DNA of 64,000 nt from Planctomycetota bacterium (lineage in GTDB: Bacteria; Planctomycetota; UBA1135; GCA-002686595), in NCBI GenBank assembly GCA_016709875.1, contig JADJLZ010000007.1, positions 186,001-250,000 on the forward strand, written 5' to 3'. Position numbers and translations under genes: made by a program. Under the pieces are notes generated by a model. That model searched no databases, was not told where the DNA came from, and saw only the letters and a list, made by a program, of their open reading frames with translations. Shown piece by piece: positions 44,633 through 55,837 of this stretch; positions within the stretch are counted from its first letter, which is position 1, and each line of letters starts with the position of its first letter.

Positions 44633-46284
44633 GGCGCATCGTCGTGTGCCTCGCGCTCGCGGCCTGCGGGCGCGAGACTCCCCCGCAGCCGCAACCCGCG
44701 CCCGCAACGGGCATCGCCTTCACGGACATCACGGCCGCCTGCGGCGTCGATTTCGTGCACGACGCGGGCAAGACAGAGGCGAAGCAGCTGCCCGAGACGA
44801 TGGGTGCCGGCGCGGCGATCGTCGATGTGGACGAGGACGGCGACCTCGACCTGTATTTCGTGCAGAGCGGGCCGCTGCCGATCCCGGGCACGCAGCGCGC
44901 GGCCGACCGGCCGACGAACCGCCTGTTCCTGAACGACGGCAAGGCGCACTTCCGCGACGCGACGAAGGAGTCCGGCGACGGGGCGCAGTCGAACTACGGC
45001 ATGGGCGTCGTCTGCGGCGACGCGAACGGTGACGGGCACGTCGACTTCTACCTGACGAACCTCGGGCCGGATGCGCTGCTCTTCGGCGACGGGAAGGCGC
45101 ACTTCCGCGATGCCACGGCGCAGAGCGGGATCACGGGCGACGAGTGGACCATGGGTGCCGCCTTTCTCGACGCGGACGACGACGGGGATCTCGATCTGTT
45201 CGTCGCGACCTACGTCGCGATCGACCTCGCGCATCCGCTGTGGTGCGGCGAACGCAAGCCGGGCTGGCGTTCGTATTGCCATCCCGACGCGTATCCCGGC
45301 CTGGAGGATCACTTCTGGAAGAACAACGGCGACGGCACCTTCGTCGAAGCGACGAAGGTGGCGGGTTTCTCCGATCCCGGCGGCAAGGGCCTGGGCGTCG
45401 CAGCCAGCGATCTCGACGGCGACGGCTTCGTCGATCTCTACGTCGCCAACGACTCGACCGAGAACCGCTTCTACCGCGGCAAGGGCGACGGCACCTTCGA
45501 GGACGCGACGCTGCGCTCGGGCCTGGGAGTCGACCGCTTCGGGCGGACCGAGGCGAGCATGGGCATCGCGATCGGCGACGTGGACGGCGACGGAAAGCTG
45601 GACCTGTTCGTCACCGGCTTCGACGACGAATCCGACACGCTCTACCTGGGCCTGGGTTCGCGCGGTTTCGACGACCGCACCGTCGCGGCCGGCCTGGAAG
45701 CGCCCACGATGCTGCCCGTGGGCTTCGGCTGTGTGCTCGAGGACTTCGACCTCGACGGCGACCTCGACCTCGCCATCGCCAACGGCCACATCCTCGACAA
45801 CATCGAGCTCTACAACGACGGCAAGACTCACGCGCAGCGCGCGCTGCTCTTCCGCAACGACGGGCAGGGCCACTTCACCTCGATCGACGGCGGAGCGTTC
45901 ACGGCCTCGCCCTTTGTCGGCCGCGGGCTGTACATGGGCGATCTCGACGGCGATGGAGCTCCCGAACTCGTGCTGACGCAGTGCAACGGACCGGCGCGAG
46001 TCTTCCGGGCTCCGCATCCAGGGACACCGTCGCTGACGCTGCGCGGCCTGCCCCGCAACTCGCGCGGCGGGTCGCGTGAGAGCGGAGCGCAGTCCTCCTA
46101 CCTCGGCCAGAGCGCGGACGAGATCTACCTGCCGCTCCCCGCGGGCCCGCTGCAGAGGCTCGAGCTGGCCTTCCCGGGCCGTGCCGGGCGGCAGACGATC
46201 GCACTCGATCCGCCCATCGCCGACGGCGTGCTCGTCTTCCGTGGCGAACCCGGCGCGCTTCGCGTCGAGCAGCGCGGGCGCTAA
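44629..46284 (+). CDS. CRTAC1-like FG-GAP/VCBS-repeat lipoprotein with ASPIC/UnbV domain
   Basis: A 551-residue predicted lipoprotein. The lipobox LALAAC follows MRRIVVC. The body holds about six FG-GAP/VCBS calcium-binding repeats with D-x-D-x-D loops, such as VDVDEDGDLDLYFV, GDANGDGHVDFYLT, DADDDGDLDLFVAT, SDLDGDGFVDLYVA, GDVDGDGKLDLFVT and EDFDLDGDLDLAIA. These predict a beta propeller. The C-terminal ~100 residues match the ASPIC/UnbV domain (GLPRNSRGGSRESGAQSSYL and LPAGPLQRLELAFPG). Start is a GTG at 44629 coupled to the TPR gene. It is likely a surface-bound adhesin-like protein of unknown ligand. Confidence 0.9.
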   Translation: MRRIVVCLALAACGRETPPQPQPAPATGIAFTDITAACGVDFVHDAGKTEAKQLPETMGAGAAIVDVDEDGDLDLYFVQSGPLPIPGTQRAADRPTNRLFLNDGKAHFRDATKESGDGAQSNYGMGVVCGDANGDGHVDFYLTNLGPDALLFGDGKAHFRDATAQSGITGDEWTMGAAFLDADDDGDLDLFVATYVAIDLAHPLWCGERKPGWRSYCHPDAYPGLEDHFWKNNGDGTFVEATKVAGFSDPGGKGLGVAASDLDGDGFVDLYVANDSTENRFYRGKGDGTFEDATLRSGLGVDRFGRTEASMGIAIGDVDGDGKLDLFVTGFDDESDTLYLGLGSRGFDDRTVAAGLEAPTMLPVGFGCVLEDFDLDGDLDLAIANGHILDNIELYNDGKTHAQRALLFRNDGQGHFTSIDGGAFTASPFVGRGLYMGDLDGDGAPELVLTQCNGPARVFRAPHPGTPSLTLRGLPRNSRGGSRESGAQSSYLGQSADEIYLPLPAGPLQRLELAFPGRAGRQTIALDPPIADGVLVFRGEPGALRVEQRGR

Positions 46285-46295
46285 CCTCAGCGCGC

Positions 46296-48755
<2,460 letters not shown>

Positions 48756-48783
48756 GAGAGCCCCGGCCGGTCGCAGGCCGCCG

Positions 48784-48801
48784 CGCGCGGTGTCCCGCGC
48801 G
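48784..48801. terminator. Bidirectional hairpin between the ATPase and lipoprotein genes
   Basis: CGCGCGG (48784-48790) and CCGCGCG (48795-48801) pair with a 4-base loop. It lies in the 50-base convergent gap between the stop at 48755 and the stop at 48806, the expected place for a shared terminator. No T run accompanies it. Confidence 0.42.
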
Positions 48802-48805
48802 AGGA

Positions 48806-51800
48806 CTACTGACGGAACGCGAAACCCAGCGCCGAGAGCGTCGGCGAGAGGTTCGTGACCGTGTTGGACACGAAGGTCACCCGCGCCTGGAAGTACTTCG
48901 CGGTGTTGATGTTCGTGATCGTCGAGCGCCAGGTGCTGTTCGACTGGAAGAACGTCGGAACACCGTTCGAGGTGCAGGGCGCGAAGGTGCACTGCGGGGC
49001 CGGCGGCGGGGGCGGGACGACGACGCACAGGGCCGGGTTGCCGTAGGGGTCGATGAACGTCGCGTCCGTGAGGATGTTCGTCCCGCTGATGTTCGTCGCA
49101 CCGCGGTAGGCGATGTCGATCTGTGCGCCCGCGGGCTGGTCCGAGGCGCGCGGCTCGAGGACCGGCGCGAGGTAGGTCGGCGAATTGATCTGCGTGTCGA
49201 GCCAGATCGAGTGCATGCGGCTGATGCGCAGCACGAGGTCGAGCTCACCGAGGTAGACCGTGTTGTCGGTCGGCGGCGTCGGGCCGCCCGGAGGCACCGA
49301 GCCCGGGTTGAAGCCGCCGTGCGCGGTTGCCTCCAGGTCGGGGTTGATCGAAACCTGCTGGCCCGAGGTGTTCGTGCCGCCGGTCGAGAAGGCGCGGAAG
49401 TTCGGCCGCGTCGCCGGGTTGGCCGTGTTGACGTCGAGCGAGTTCAATCCGAGCGCCCCCGTGTCCGGGAAGCAGCGGAACTCCATCAGCAGCGGCAGCG
49501 CGATCGAGGGTGCGGGATTGTTGCCCGAGGTGTTGGTGTACGGGCAGCCGGCGACGCCGGTCCCCGAGAGCGTCACGACGATCGGCAGCTCCGCGCCAGG
49601 CATGGCCGGGTCGACAGCACCCTTGGCCAAGAGCGAGTTGTCGCGCCAGGTGTAGTACTTGTAGTTGGCGACCGGGATGCCCTGGTTCAGCGGGTAGGGC
49701 ATCACCGTCGTGGCGCCCGTCGCCGAGGGCTTCCTCGCCGCGGGATCGAGCATGTAGCCCAGGCCCTTGGGGTGGACGACCGACTGCGGATCGTTCGTGC
49801 CGTCGAGAAGGTTGTTGTCGAACTCGGCCACCAGGCCGGAGTTCGGGAACACCGCCGCGTTGGCGATCGGGTCGAAGGTCTCGTCCGGCAGCACCTTCGT
49901 GTGCGAGAGCCGGATCTCGAACTCGTCGAAGGAGTCCGCGACCACGTTGCCGCCGACCGGCGCCCAGTAGATGTGCTCCACGTCGACGTTGAACGCGCTC
50001 TCGTCGAGCAGCGTGAACCCGACGTCGCAGTAGCGCCAGAGAGCCTGGAGCTTGCTGCCCAGGCCCGAGATCGGAGTCTGCAGGCCCTGCGTGAACGGCA
50101 ACATCGCCGAGGGCACCTGCACCGTGCGGTCACAGGTCGCGCGCAGGCGCGTCACCGGGCGCGGGCGGATCGTCCCGGTGTTGAGGTCGGGCGAGAACTG
50201 GCCGCGCCACTCGGGCTTGCCGTCAGCGCCGAGTTCGTCCTGGCTGCTGAAGCGGAACACGAGGCCGCCGTTGTTCTCGGTCGCCTTGTTCGGGTCGATC
50301 GTGAACGTCACGGCCGGCAGGGCATCGACGATCGGGTTGCCGGCGAGGTCCGCCGGGCCGAGCACGCCGCTGCCGGTGCTCAGGTAGTAGCGGTCGTTCG
50401 AACTGCCGAGCGTGTGCTTGAAGTTGATGATCGGATTGAAGCTGAACTCCTTCAGGTCGGACGAGCCTTCGACCTGGGCGATCACGTAGTCGCGCGCCGT
50501 CGGCGTCGTCGTGGACGGATCCACGCGCAGCACCTTCATGTTGTCGAAGGCCGTCACCGTGCTCGGGTCCATGGGCTCGCTGAAGCGCAGCAGCACGCGC
50601 GAATCGGTCGACACGCCGGTGCCCGGCGTGGTGATGCCCGGGGCGATCGTCGAGTAGCGCGCGAAGCAGCCCTGCTTGCCGAAGTTCGCGACCGGATCCC
50701 AGACCGTGTAGATCTGCGCGGGGCCGGCGGCGAGGACGCCGGTGGTCGGCGCGACAATGCGGAAGTGCACGTTGGAGACCGTGCCGCCCGAGGGGTTGTC
50801 CGGACCCTGGGTGATCTCGGCGAAGTAGCCCGGCTGCTGGATGACGTCGCCGACCTTGGGCTTGAGCGCGCAGAAGTCGAGCGAGTAGTCGATCGAGATC
50901 ACGTAGTCCCCGGCCACGCCCGTCGGTGTCGAGATCTGGACCGGCTGCACGCCGACGACCCGCGGCGGGATCTCGTCGAGGAGGAAGCCGTTGTGCGGGT
51001 CGTTCGTCACGGCGGTCGAGCCGCCCGAGCGCAGGCCGCGCACGATGTCGAACGTGCTCACGCTGCTGTCGTGCGAGCCGTTGGTGCTGAAGGACAGACC
51101 GTGGCCCGCGAGGTTCGAGAGCACCGTCAGCTGGCCGATCGTCGCGTCGCGCTGCGTCGGAACGCGCACGCCGACGTTGGCCTGCGAGGTGTTGATGCTC
51201 GCGGGCAGGCCGAGGTTGTTGATCGGCAACGGCGGATCGGACTGACCCGACTCGATGGTCGAGACGGTCATGTCGAGGATCACACGCGTGGTGTGGAACT
51301 CGAGCACGCCATCGCCGTCCTCGTCGAAGAGATCGCCGTGGTTGACGTCCTGCAGCGCGTGGTAGTCGAAGGGCGTCAAGGCCGGGTAGCCGGTGACGAG
51401 TCGGATCGTCTCGCGACGGATCGTCGAGGTGTCGATCAGGTCGTCGAACTTCAGCACGAGCGCGGAGTTGCGCGGCAGCAGCGTGAAGGGCGGCAGCGTG
51501 TTCGGGTTGAGGTCCTTGTCGACGACCGGCGTCAGGTTCTGGTCCAGGCGCGCGAACGCGTCCTTGTACGCCTGCGTGTCCGCCAAGTGCAGGATCGTGA
51601 CCGTCGTCTCCTCCGTGATCCCGTTCTGGTCGAGCACGAAGTCGATGTTGTCGGTGCGGATGTCCTCACCGATCACGACTCCGGTGTTCTGCACCTCGCC
51701 GCTGGAGTCGCGCACATTGACCAGGCGCCCCCACATCGACGCGACCAACCGCACGGAGTTCGCCTGGCCGCCGTGGTTGGCGTCGACGACGAAGGTCTTC

Positions 51801-51988
51801 GAGCCGATGCCCGGATCGGGCTGGTCGAGTACCGTGCCGACCGCGGCGCCCGAGGTGATCGGCGCAGGCGTCCCCTTCATGCATCCGCCGGCGAGGAAGC
51901 CGAGGACGATCGCGCTGCTCGAGGCGATCCTGAGCGGGAGGTTGCGGAGGCGCGGAGCGAACGAGATCTCGAGGTTCGTTGCGTTCAT
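48806..51988 (-). CDS. Large extracellular lipoprotein with Ig-like (Big_5-type) domains
   Basis: A 1060-residue predicted lipoprotein. After the start at the ATG at 51988 the signal region ASSSAIVLGFLAGGC ends in a lipobox Cys. The body is beta-rich. SRVLLRFSEPMDPSTVTAFD resembles bacterial Ig-like Big_5 modules ('v.~.FsepmdpstV'), and ALVLKFDDLIDTSTIRRETI is a second copy; PPRVVGVQPVQIST looks like a domain boundary. The sequence is rich in Thr/Asn/Pro and has few Lys, with paired cysteines such as CTFAPC near the end. The C-terminus reads SPTLSALGFAFRQ. I cannot give a function; it is likely surface exposed. A frame opening at 52084 adds no signal and is not used. Confidence 0.82.
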   Translation of the reverse strand: MNATNLEISFAPRLRNLPLRIASSSAIVLGFLAGGCMKGTPAPITSGAAVGTVLDQPDPGIGSKTFVVDANHGGQANSVRLVASMWGRLVNVRDSSGEVQNTGVVIGEDIRTDNIDFVLDQNGITEETTVTILHLADTQAYKDAFARLDQNLTPVVDKDLNPNTLPPFTLLPRNSALVLKFDDLIDTSTIRRETIRLVTGYPALTPFDYHALQDVNHGDLFDEDGDGVLEFHTTRVILDMTVSTIESGQSDPPLPINNLGLPASINTSQANVGVRVPTQRDATIGQLTVLSNLAGHGLSFSTNGSHDSSVSTFDIVRGLRSGGSTAVTNDPHNGFLLDEIPPRVVGVQPVQISTPTGVAGDYVISIDYSLDFCALKPKVGDVIQQPGYFAEITQGPDNPSGGTVSNVHFRIVAPTTGVLAAGPAQIYTVWDPVANFGKQGCFARYSTIAPGITTPGTGVSTDSRVLLRFSEPMDPSTVTAFDNMKVLRVDPSTTTPTARDYVIAQVEGSSDLKEFSFNPIINFKHTLGSSNDRYYLSTGSGVLGPADLAGNPIVDALPAVTFTIDPNKATENNGGLVFRFSSQDELGADGKPEWRGQFSPDLNTGTIRPRPVTRLRATCDRTVQVPSAMLPFTQGLQTPISGLGSKLQALWRYCDVGFTLLDESAFNVDVEHIYWAPVGGNVVADSFDEFEIRLSHTKVLPDETFDPIANAAVFPNSGLVAEFDNNLLDGTNDPQSVVHPKGLGYMLDPAARKPSATGATTVMPYPLNQGIPVANYKYYTWRDNSLLAKGAVDPAMPGAELPIVVTLSGTGVAGCPYTNTSGNNPAPSIALPLLMEFRCFPDTGALGLNSLDVNTANPATRPNFRAFSTGGTNTSGQQVSINPDLEATAHGGFNPGSVPPGGPTPPTDNTVYLGELDLVLRISRMHSIWLDTQINSPTYLAPVLEPRASDQPAGAQIDIAYRGATNISGTNILTDATFIDPYGNPALCVVVPPPPPAPQCTFAPCTSNGVPTFFQSNSTWRSTITNINTAKYFQARVTFVSNTVTNLSPTLSALGFAFRQ

Positions 51989-52269
51989 GGATGAGGACCT
52001 GGGACTGAGGTACGAGGGCGCGGCCCTCGCGACTCGCACTCGGGTGCGAGCGAGCGGCGGACACACACTCCCCAGTGTAATCAAACTGCGTACCGCCGTC
52101 CCAGCCTGCGCTCCTTTGCCGTTCGGAAGACCCCAAATGGGCCTCGGCCGCCGGGGCCCCGGTCGGGAGCGCGCGCCGCTGTGCGCTTTCGCACAAGCCG
52201 CCCTCCCGAAGGCCCAGCCGGAACGTCGCGGTTGAAGCCCCGCGCCCCGCGTCCCACAGACCGCGCCCC
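51989..52269. other. Divergent intergenic region between lipoprotein and protease genes
   Basis: A 281-base gap separating divergent genes. It holds no open frame of protein-like composition. A TACACT box on the reverse strand (52079-52074) could be a -10 for the lipoprotein, but no matching -35 is present at 17 bases. No obvious forward promoter was found. Confidence 0.4.
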
Positions 52270-53214
52270 ATGGGCACCCTGCACTCGCTCTCCGACGAAG
52301 TGGCCTCGATCGCCGAGCGGGTCGGCCCTTCCCTCATCCACGTCCGCGCCTTGCGCTCGGTGCGCGGCGGCCTCTCCCAAGGCTCGGGCGTGGTCGTCGA
52401 TCCGCAGGGTCATGCTCTCACGAACTCGCACGTGGTCTCGGGAGCGAGCGGCCTGGAAGTCGAACTCTCCGACGGCAGCACGCACCTCGCCGACCTCGTC
52501 GGCGACGACCCCGCCAGCGACCTCGCACTGCTCGCCCTGGGTCCACAGGCCGGTGCCCACGCCGCGGAACTCGGCGACTCCAATGGCTTGCGCGTCGGGG
52601 ACGTCGCGATCGCGCTCGGATCGCCGCTGGGCCTCGCGCGCACGGTCACCTTCGGCATCGTGAGCGCGCTCGGACGCACGCTCGCGAGCCAGGTCCCCGG
52701 CCGGCGCATCGAGGGCGTGATCCAGACCGACGCGCCGCTCAACCCGGGCAACTCGGGAGGTCCGCTGTGCGACGCGCGCGGCACCGTGATCGGCATCAAC
52801 ACCGCCGTGGTGGCGGGTGCGCAGGGACTGTGCTTCGCGGTGCCCTCGAACACCGCGGGCTACGTGAAGAACGAGATCCTGGCGCACGGTCGTGTGCGCC
52901 GCGCCTGGCTCGGACTGGGGCTCGAAGAAGTGCTGCTCTCGCAGGCCGCGCTCGAGCGCATCGGTCGCGACGAGAAACGCGCGCTCGCGGTGCGCAGCGT
53001 GGAGGCAGGCAGCCCGGCCGCGCGTGCGGGCCTGCGCGCGAGAGACGTGCTGCTCGAGCTCGGGCCGCGCGCGCTCGCCTCGGTGTCGGACCTGCAGCGC
53101 GCACTCGGCGCCGAGGCGATCGGTGCGAAGCTGCGCGTCGTGTTCCTGCGCGGGACCGAACGCATCGAAGCTGCGCTCCAGCCGGTCGAAGTCGCTCGCG
53201 AGCCGCGCGCCTAG
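52270..53214 (+). CDS. HtrA/Deg-like trypsin-type serine protease with one PDZ domain
   Basis: A 314-residue S1C-family protease. The catalytic triad is visible: His54 (ALTNSHVV), Asp84 (ASDLALL) and Ser162 (PLNPGNSGGPL). The C-terminal ~90 residues form a PDZ domain (AVRSVEAGSPAARAGLRARD and LLELGPRALASVSDLQRAL). Unlike DegP/HtrA there is no signal peptide or membrane anchor; the ATG at 52270 gives MGTLHSLSDEVASIAERVGP, so the protein would stay in the cytoplasm unless exported otherwise. It is followed by a strong hairpin. Length suits a single-PDZ Deg protease. Confidence 0.92.
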   Translation: MGTLHSLSDEVASIAERVGPSLIHVRALRSVRGGLSQGSGVVVDPQGHALTNSHVVSGASGLEVELSDGSTHLADLVGDDPASDLALLALGPQAGAHAAELGDSNGLRVGDVAIALGSPLGLARTVTFGIVSALGRTLASQVPGRRIEGVIQTDAPLNPGNSGGPLCDARGTVIGINTAVVAGAQGLCFAVPSNTAGYVKNEILAHGRVRRAWLGLGLEEVLLSQAALERIGRDEKRALAVRSVEAGSPAARAGLRARDVLLELGPRALASVSDLQRALGAEAIGAKLRVVFLRGTERIEAALQPVEVAREPRA

Positions 53215-53225
53215 CGTGGAAACGA

Positions 53226-53253
53226 GCAGGCCGCGCTCGGAGGCGCGGCCTGC
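53226..53253. terminator. Strong 11-bp hairpin between convergent genes
   Basis: GCAGGCCGCGC (53226-53236) and GCGCGGCCTGC (53243-53253) are perfect inverted repeats with a 6-base loop. The hairpin sits 12 bases after the protease stop and 24 bases before the stop of the reverse-strand gene, so it can serve both. No T run is seen; in GC-rich genomes such bidirectional terminators often lack one. Confidence 0.62.
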
Positions 53254-53276
53254 GTGGGACGAATGGCGCTCGCGCT

Positions 53277-53696
53277 TCAGCGCGCCATCGTCAGCGGCCC
53301 GTCGGCCTTCTTGGTCGGCGCGGCTTCCTGCGTCTTCGGGGCTTCGTTGCCCAGGCTCCAGGTTGCCTTGACCTTGCCGCGCGCGTCGTAGACGTTCATC
53401 ACGAGCTCACCGGTCTGCTCGTTGACACCCATGCGGGCACTCGCGCGCCCGTCGCGGTTGTGGAACACCAGGCCCGGCGTGTCCGAGGTGTAGGCGTCGA
53501 CCGAGACGCGCGTGCGCCCCGAGGAATCGTGGATCACCAGGCGCTCGCCGGTGACGGTGTCGCAGACCATCTTCGCGCTCGCCAGACCCAAGAGTCCCAG
53601 GCCCAGGGCGAGGCCGGCTCCCAGGCGCTTCAGGCTCTTGTTCTGCTTCTCGAGGCGTTCGACGCGGACGTTCAGTTCATGCGATTCGACGGTCAT
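53277..53696 (-). CDS. Small membrane-anchored protein, coiled coil + TM + beta domain
   Basis: A 139-residue protein of unrecognised family. A short coiled coil (SHELNVRVERLEKQNKSLKR) precedes one transmembrane helix (LGAGLALGLGLLGLASA). The outside part is a beta-like unit: GERLVIHDSSGRTRVSVDAY, then PGLVFHNRDGRASARMGVNE and VMNVYDARGKVKATWSL. This repeated 'l.l.d..G..R..~...~' pattern occurs in many small anchored proteins of unknown function. The C-terminus is Lys/Ala/Thr rich. The ATG at 53696 has a strong GGAGGAAA upstream. It converges on the HtrA-like protease gene across the hairpin. Confidence 0.72.
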   Translation of the reverse strand: MTVESHELNVRVERLEKQNKSLKRLGAGLALGLGLLGLASAKMVCDTVTGERLVIHDSSGRTRVSVDAYTSDTPGLVFHNRDGRASARMGVNEQTGELVMNVYDARGKVKATWSLGNEAPKTQEAAPTKKADGPLTMAR

Positions 53697-53733
53697 GGTT
53701 TCCTCCCGGACTCGATTGGGAAAAGGTCGGGTG

Positions 53734-53758
53734 GCGCGGGACGAAGTGGATCCCGCGC
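53734..53758 (-). terminator. Hairpin with T-run downstream of the YgiQ gene
   Basis: GCGCGGGA (53734-53741) and TCCCGCGC (53751-53758) can form an 8-bp stem with a 9-base loop. Read on the reverse strand it lies ~80 bases after the YgiQ stop and is followed, about 10 bases later, by a short T run (CTTTTCCC). This is a plausible rho-independent terminator. It also lies in the 5' region of the small membrane-protein gene. Confidence 0.45.
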
Positions 53759-53838
53759 TGCGCGTCCAACAGACGTCATCCCCGGGCGTTTGTGCAAGGG
53801 AAGTCGGGAAAAACCTCCGTCAGGTCCCGGCAAAGTCC

Positions 53839-55692
53839 CTAGCCGCAGGTATCGAGGTCCGAAGACTCGTCGTCGCGCTCGCGCCGGCGCTGGCTGGTCA
53901 GCGCGCGCTGGAAGCGTGCGAGGAGATCCGGCCGGCCCGCGCGCTCGAGCGCCTCCTCGACCAGCACGCGCGACTCGGGCGCCTTCCAGCGCACGAGCGC
54001 CTTCTGCATGCGCCGCTCGCGCTCGCCGCGCGGCACGTGCAACTCGGCGAAGGTCATCGGGTCCTTGCCGGTCACGAACTGCACGCAGGCGCGCGTCATC
54101 GGCAGCGGGATGAACTCCTGCACCTGCTCGGGCGAGTAGTTGCGCTCGAGCAGCTTCTCGAAGAGCAGGATCGCGTCCTCCAGGCTCGTGCCCGGATGCC
54201 CGACGATGAAGTAGTTGACCAGGTGCTGGTCCTTGCCCGCCGTGCGGCACTCTTCCTTGTACTCGGCCTCGTACTGCTCGTAGACCTCGAAGCGCGGCTT
54301 GTTCATCGCGGCCAGCGTGGCGTCGCTGCCGTGTTCGGGCGCGAGCTTCATGCGGCCCGGCACGTGGTGCGCGACGAGGTCGTGATGCAGCGGCAGGAGC
54401 TTGCCGTCGCGTCCGCGCAGCATGTCGTAGCGAATGCCGCTCGAGACGAAGGCGTGCTTGACGCCCTTCGTGCCGCGCACGAGACCGAGCAGGCGCCGGT
54501 AGCCCTCGCTGGTCTTGTCCAGGCGCAGAGCGGGGCAGGGATCGGGCGTCAGGCAGTCGCGGCCCAGACAGGGCTCGCCCTTCTCGAGCAGCTTGCAGCC
54601 CAGCCCCCACATGTTCGCGGTCGGCCCGCCGATGTCGGTGATCGTGCCGCGGAAGTCGTGGCTGGCGGTGAGCGCGGCGGCCTCCTTGAGCACCGATTCC
54701 TCGCTGCGGCTCTGGATCGTGCGGCCCTGGTGGAACGTGATCGAGCAGAACGAGCAGTCGGCCATGCAGCCGCGGTGCGTGTTGATCGACCAGCGCACGG
54801 GCTCGAGCGCCGCGATGCCGCCGGCCGCGTCGTGGTCGGGGTGTGAAGCGCGCTGGAAGGGCAGGTCGTAGAACGAATCCACCTCGGCCTGCGAGGCGGG
54901 CGCGAGCGGCGGATGCTGCAGCACCACGCGCGCGCCGTGCGTCTGCGCCAGCACGCGCGAGCTCGGGGCGTTCTCCTCGCGCACCGCGTGGAAGAGCTCG
55001 ATCAGCTTGTCCTGGTCGGCCTGCAGCTCTTCGAAGCTCGGCACCACGCGCGCGCCCTCGGGCACGTCGGCGGGCTTGACGATCTCGCAGGTGCCGCGCA
55101 TGCCTGTGAGCGACTCGCCGCGCTCGAGGCGCTGCGCGACCTCGAGCACCGCGCGCTCGCCCATCCCCCACACGAGCAGGTCCGCCTTGGCGTCCACCAG
55201 CATCGAGCGCCGCAGCTTCTCCTCCCAGTAGTCGAAGTAGGCCAGCCGCCGCGGCCCCGCCTCGAGCCCGCCGACCACGACCGGCAGGCCGGGGAAGTGG
55301 TGCCGCGCCAGCGCCGTGTAGGCGATCGTGGCGCGGTTGGGCCGGCCCATCGCGCCGCCTGGCCGGTAGACGTCGATGCTGCGCTTCTTCTTCGAGGCGG
55401 TGTAGTTCGTGACCATCGAGTCGATGGTCCCCGCCGTCACACCCACGAACAGCCGCGGCGGCGGCAAGCGCTTCCAGCCCTCGCCCTCGGGCTCGGTCTC
55501 GGGGCAGTCGAGGATCCCGACGCGGTAGCCCTTCGACTCCAGGTAGCGGCCGATGACGGCGTGCCCGAAGGAGGGGTGGTCGACGTAGCCGTCGCCGGTG
55601 ACGATCAGCACATCGAGTTCGTCCCAGCCGAGCGCGCGCATCTGGGCGCGCGTGCGGGGGAGGAAGTCGGCCGGAGAGCGATTGGTGTTCAT
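53839..55692 (-). CDS. YgiQ-family radical SAM protein
   Basis: A 617-residue radical-SAM enzyme of the YgiQ/UPF0313 family. The N-terminal B12-binding-like region has DVLIVTGDGYVDHPSFGHAV and VVGGLEAGPRRLAYFDYWEE. The radical-SAM core has the three cysteines in HRGCMADCSFCSITFHQGR (CxxxCxxC). ITDIGGPTANMWG and FVSSGIRYDMLRG follow, then MKLAPEHGSDATLAAMNKP and YFIVGHPGTSLEDAILL. Function of the family is unknown. The start is the ATG at 55692. It lies 19 bases after the L34-like gene on the same strand. Length is near the usual for the family. Confidence 0.95.
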   Translation of the reverse strand: MNTNRSPADFLPRTRAQMRALGWDELDVLIVTGDGYVDHPSFGHAVIGRYLESKGYRVGILDCPETEPEGEGWKRLPPPRLFVGVTAGTIDSMVTNYTASKKKRSIDVYRPGGAMGRPNRATIAYTALARHHFPGLPVVVGGLEAGPRRLAYFDYWEEKLRRSMLVDAKADLLVWGMGERAVLEVAQRLERGESLTGMRGTCEIVKPADVPEGARVVPSFEELQADQDKLIELFHAVREENAPSSRVLAQTHGARVVLQHPPLAPASQAEVDSFYDLPFQRASHPDHDAAGGIAALEPVRWSINTHRGCMADCSFCSITFHQGRTIQSRSEESVLKEAAALTASHDFRGTITDIGGPTANMWGLGCKLLEKGEPCLGRDCLTPDPCPALRLDKTSEGYRRLLGLVRGTKGVKHAFVSSGIRYDMLRGRDGKLLPLHHDLVAHHVPGRMKLAPEHGSDATLAAMNKPRFEVYEQYEAEYKEECRTAGKDQHLVNYFIVGHPGTSLEDAILLFEKLLERNYSPEQVQEFIPLPMTRACVQFVTGKDPMTFAELHVPRGERERRMQKALVRWKAPESRVLVEEALERAGRPDLLARFQRALTSQRRRERDDESSDLDTCG

Positions 55693-55711
55693 GGGGCGAG
55701 TGCCCCGGCGC

Positions 55712-55837
55712 TCAAATCTTCCCGTGGCGACGGCGCTGGCGGCGGTTGGTCTTGCGACCGCCCTTCGTCTTCTGACGCGTGCGGTAGCCGGTCTGCTTCT
55801 TCTTCTTGGTCGTGGAGCTGCGGATGTTCTGGTGCAT
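55712..55837 (-). CDS. Small basic protein resembling ribosomal protein bL34
   Basis: A 41-residue, extremely basic protein (roughly half Lys or Arg) from the ATG at 55837. After MHQNIRSSTTKKKKQ it reads TGYRTRQKTKGGRKTNRRQ, then RRRHGKI. The core matches bL34 ('hGFR.RM.Tk.GRk.l..RR.~GR') in order and spacing: G-Y-R-x-R, T-K-x-G-R-K and the RR-rich end. The usual MKRTYQPS opening is missing. bL34 is normally encoded next to rnpA near dnaA; here it sits between a sulfatase-fold gene and YgiQ. It may be the genome's L34, a divergent paralogue or another small basic protein. Confidence 0.62.
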   Translation of the reverse strand: MHQNIRSSTTKKKKQTGYRTRQKTKGGRKTNRRQRRRHGKI

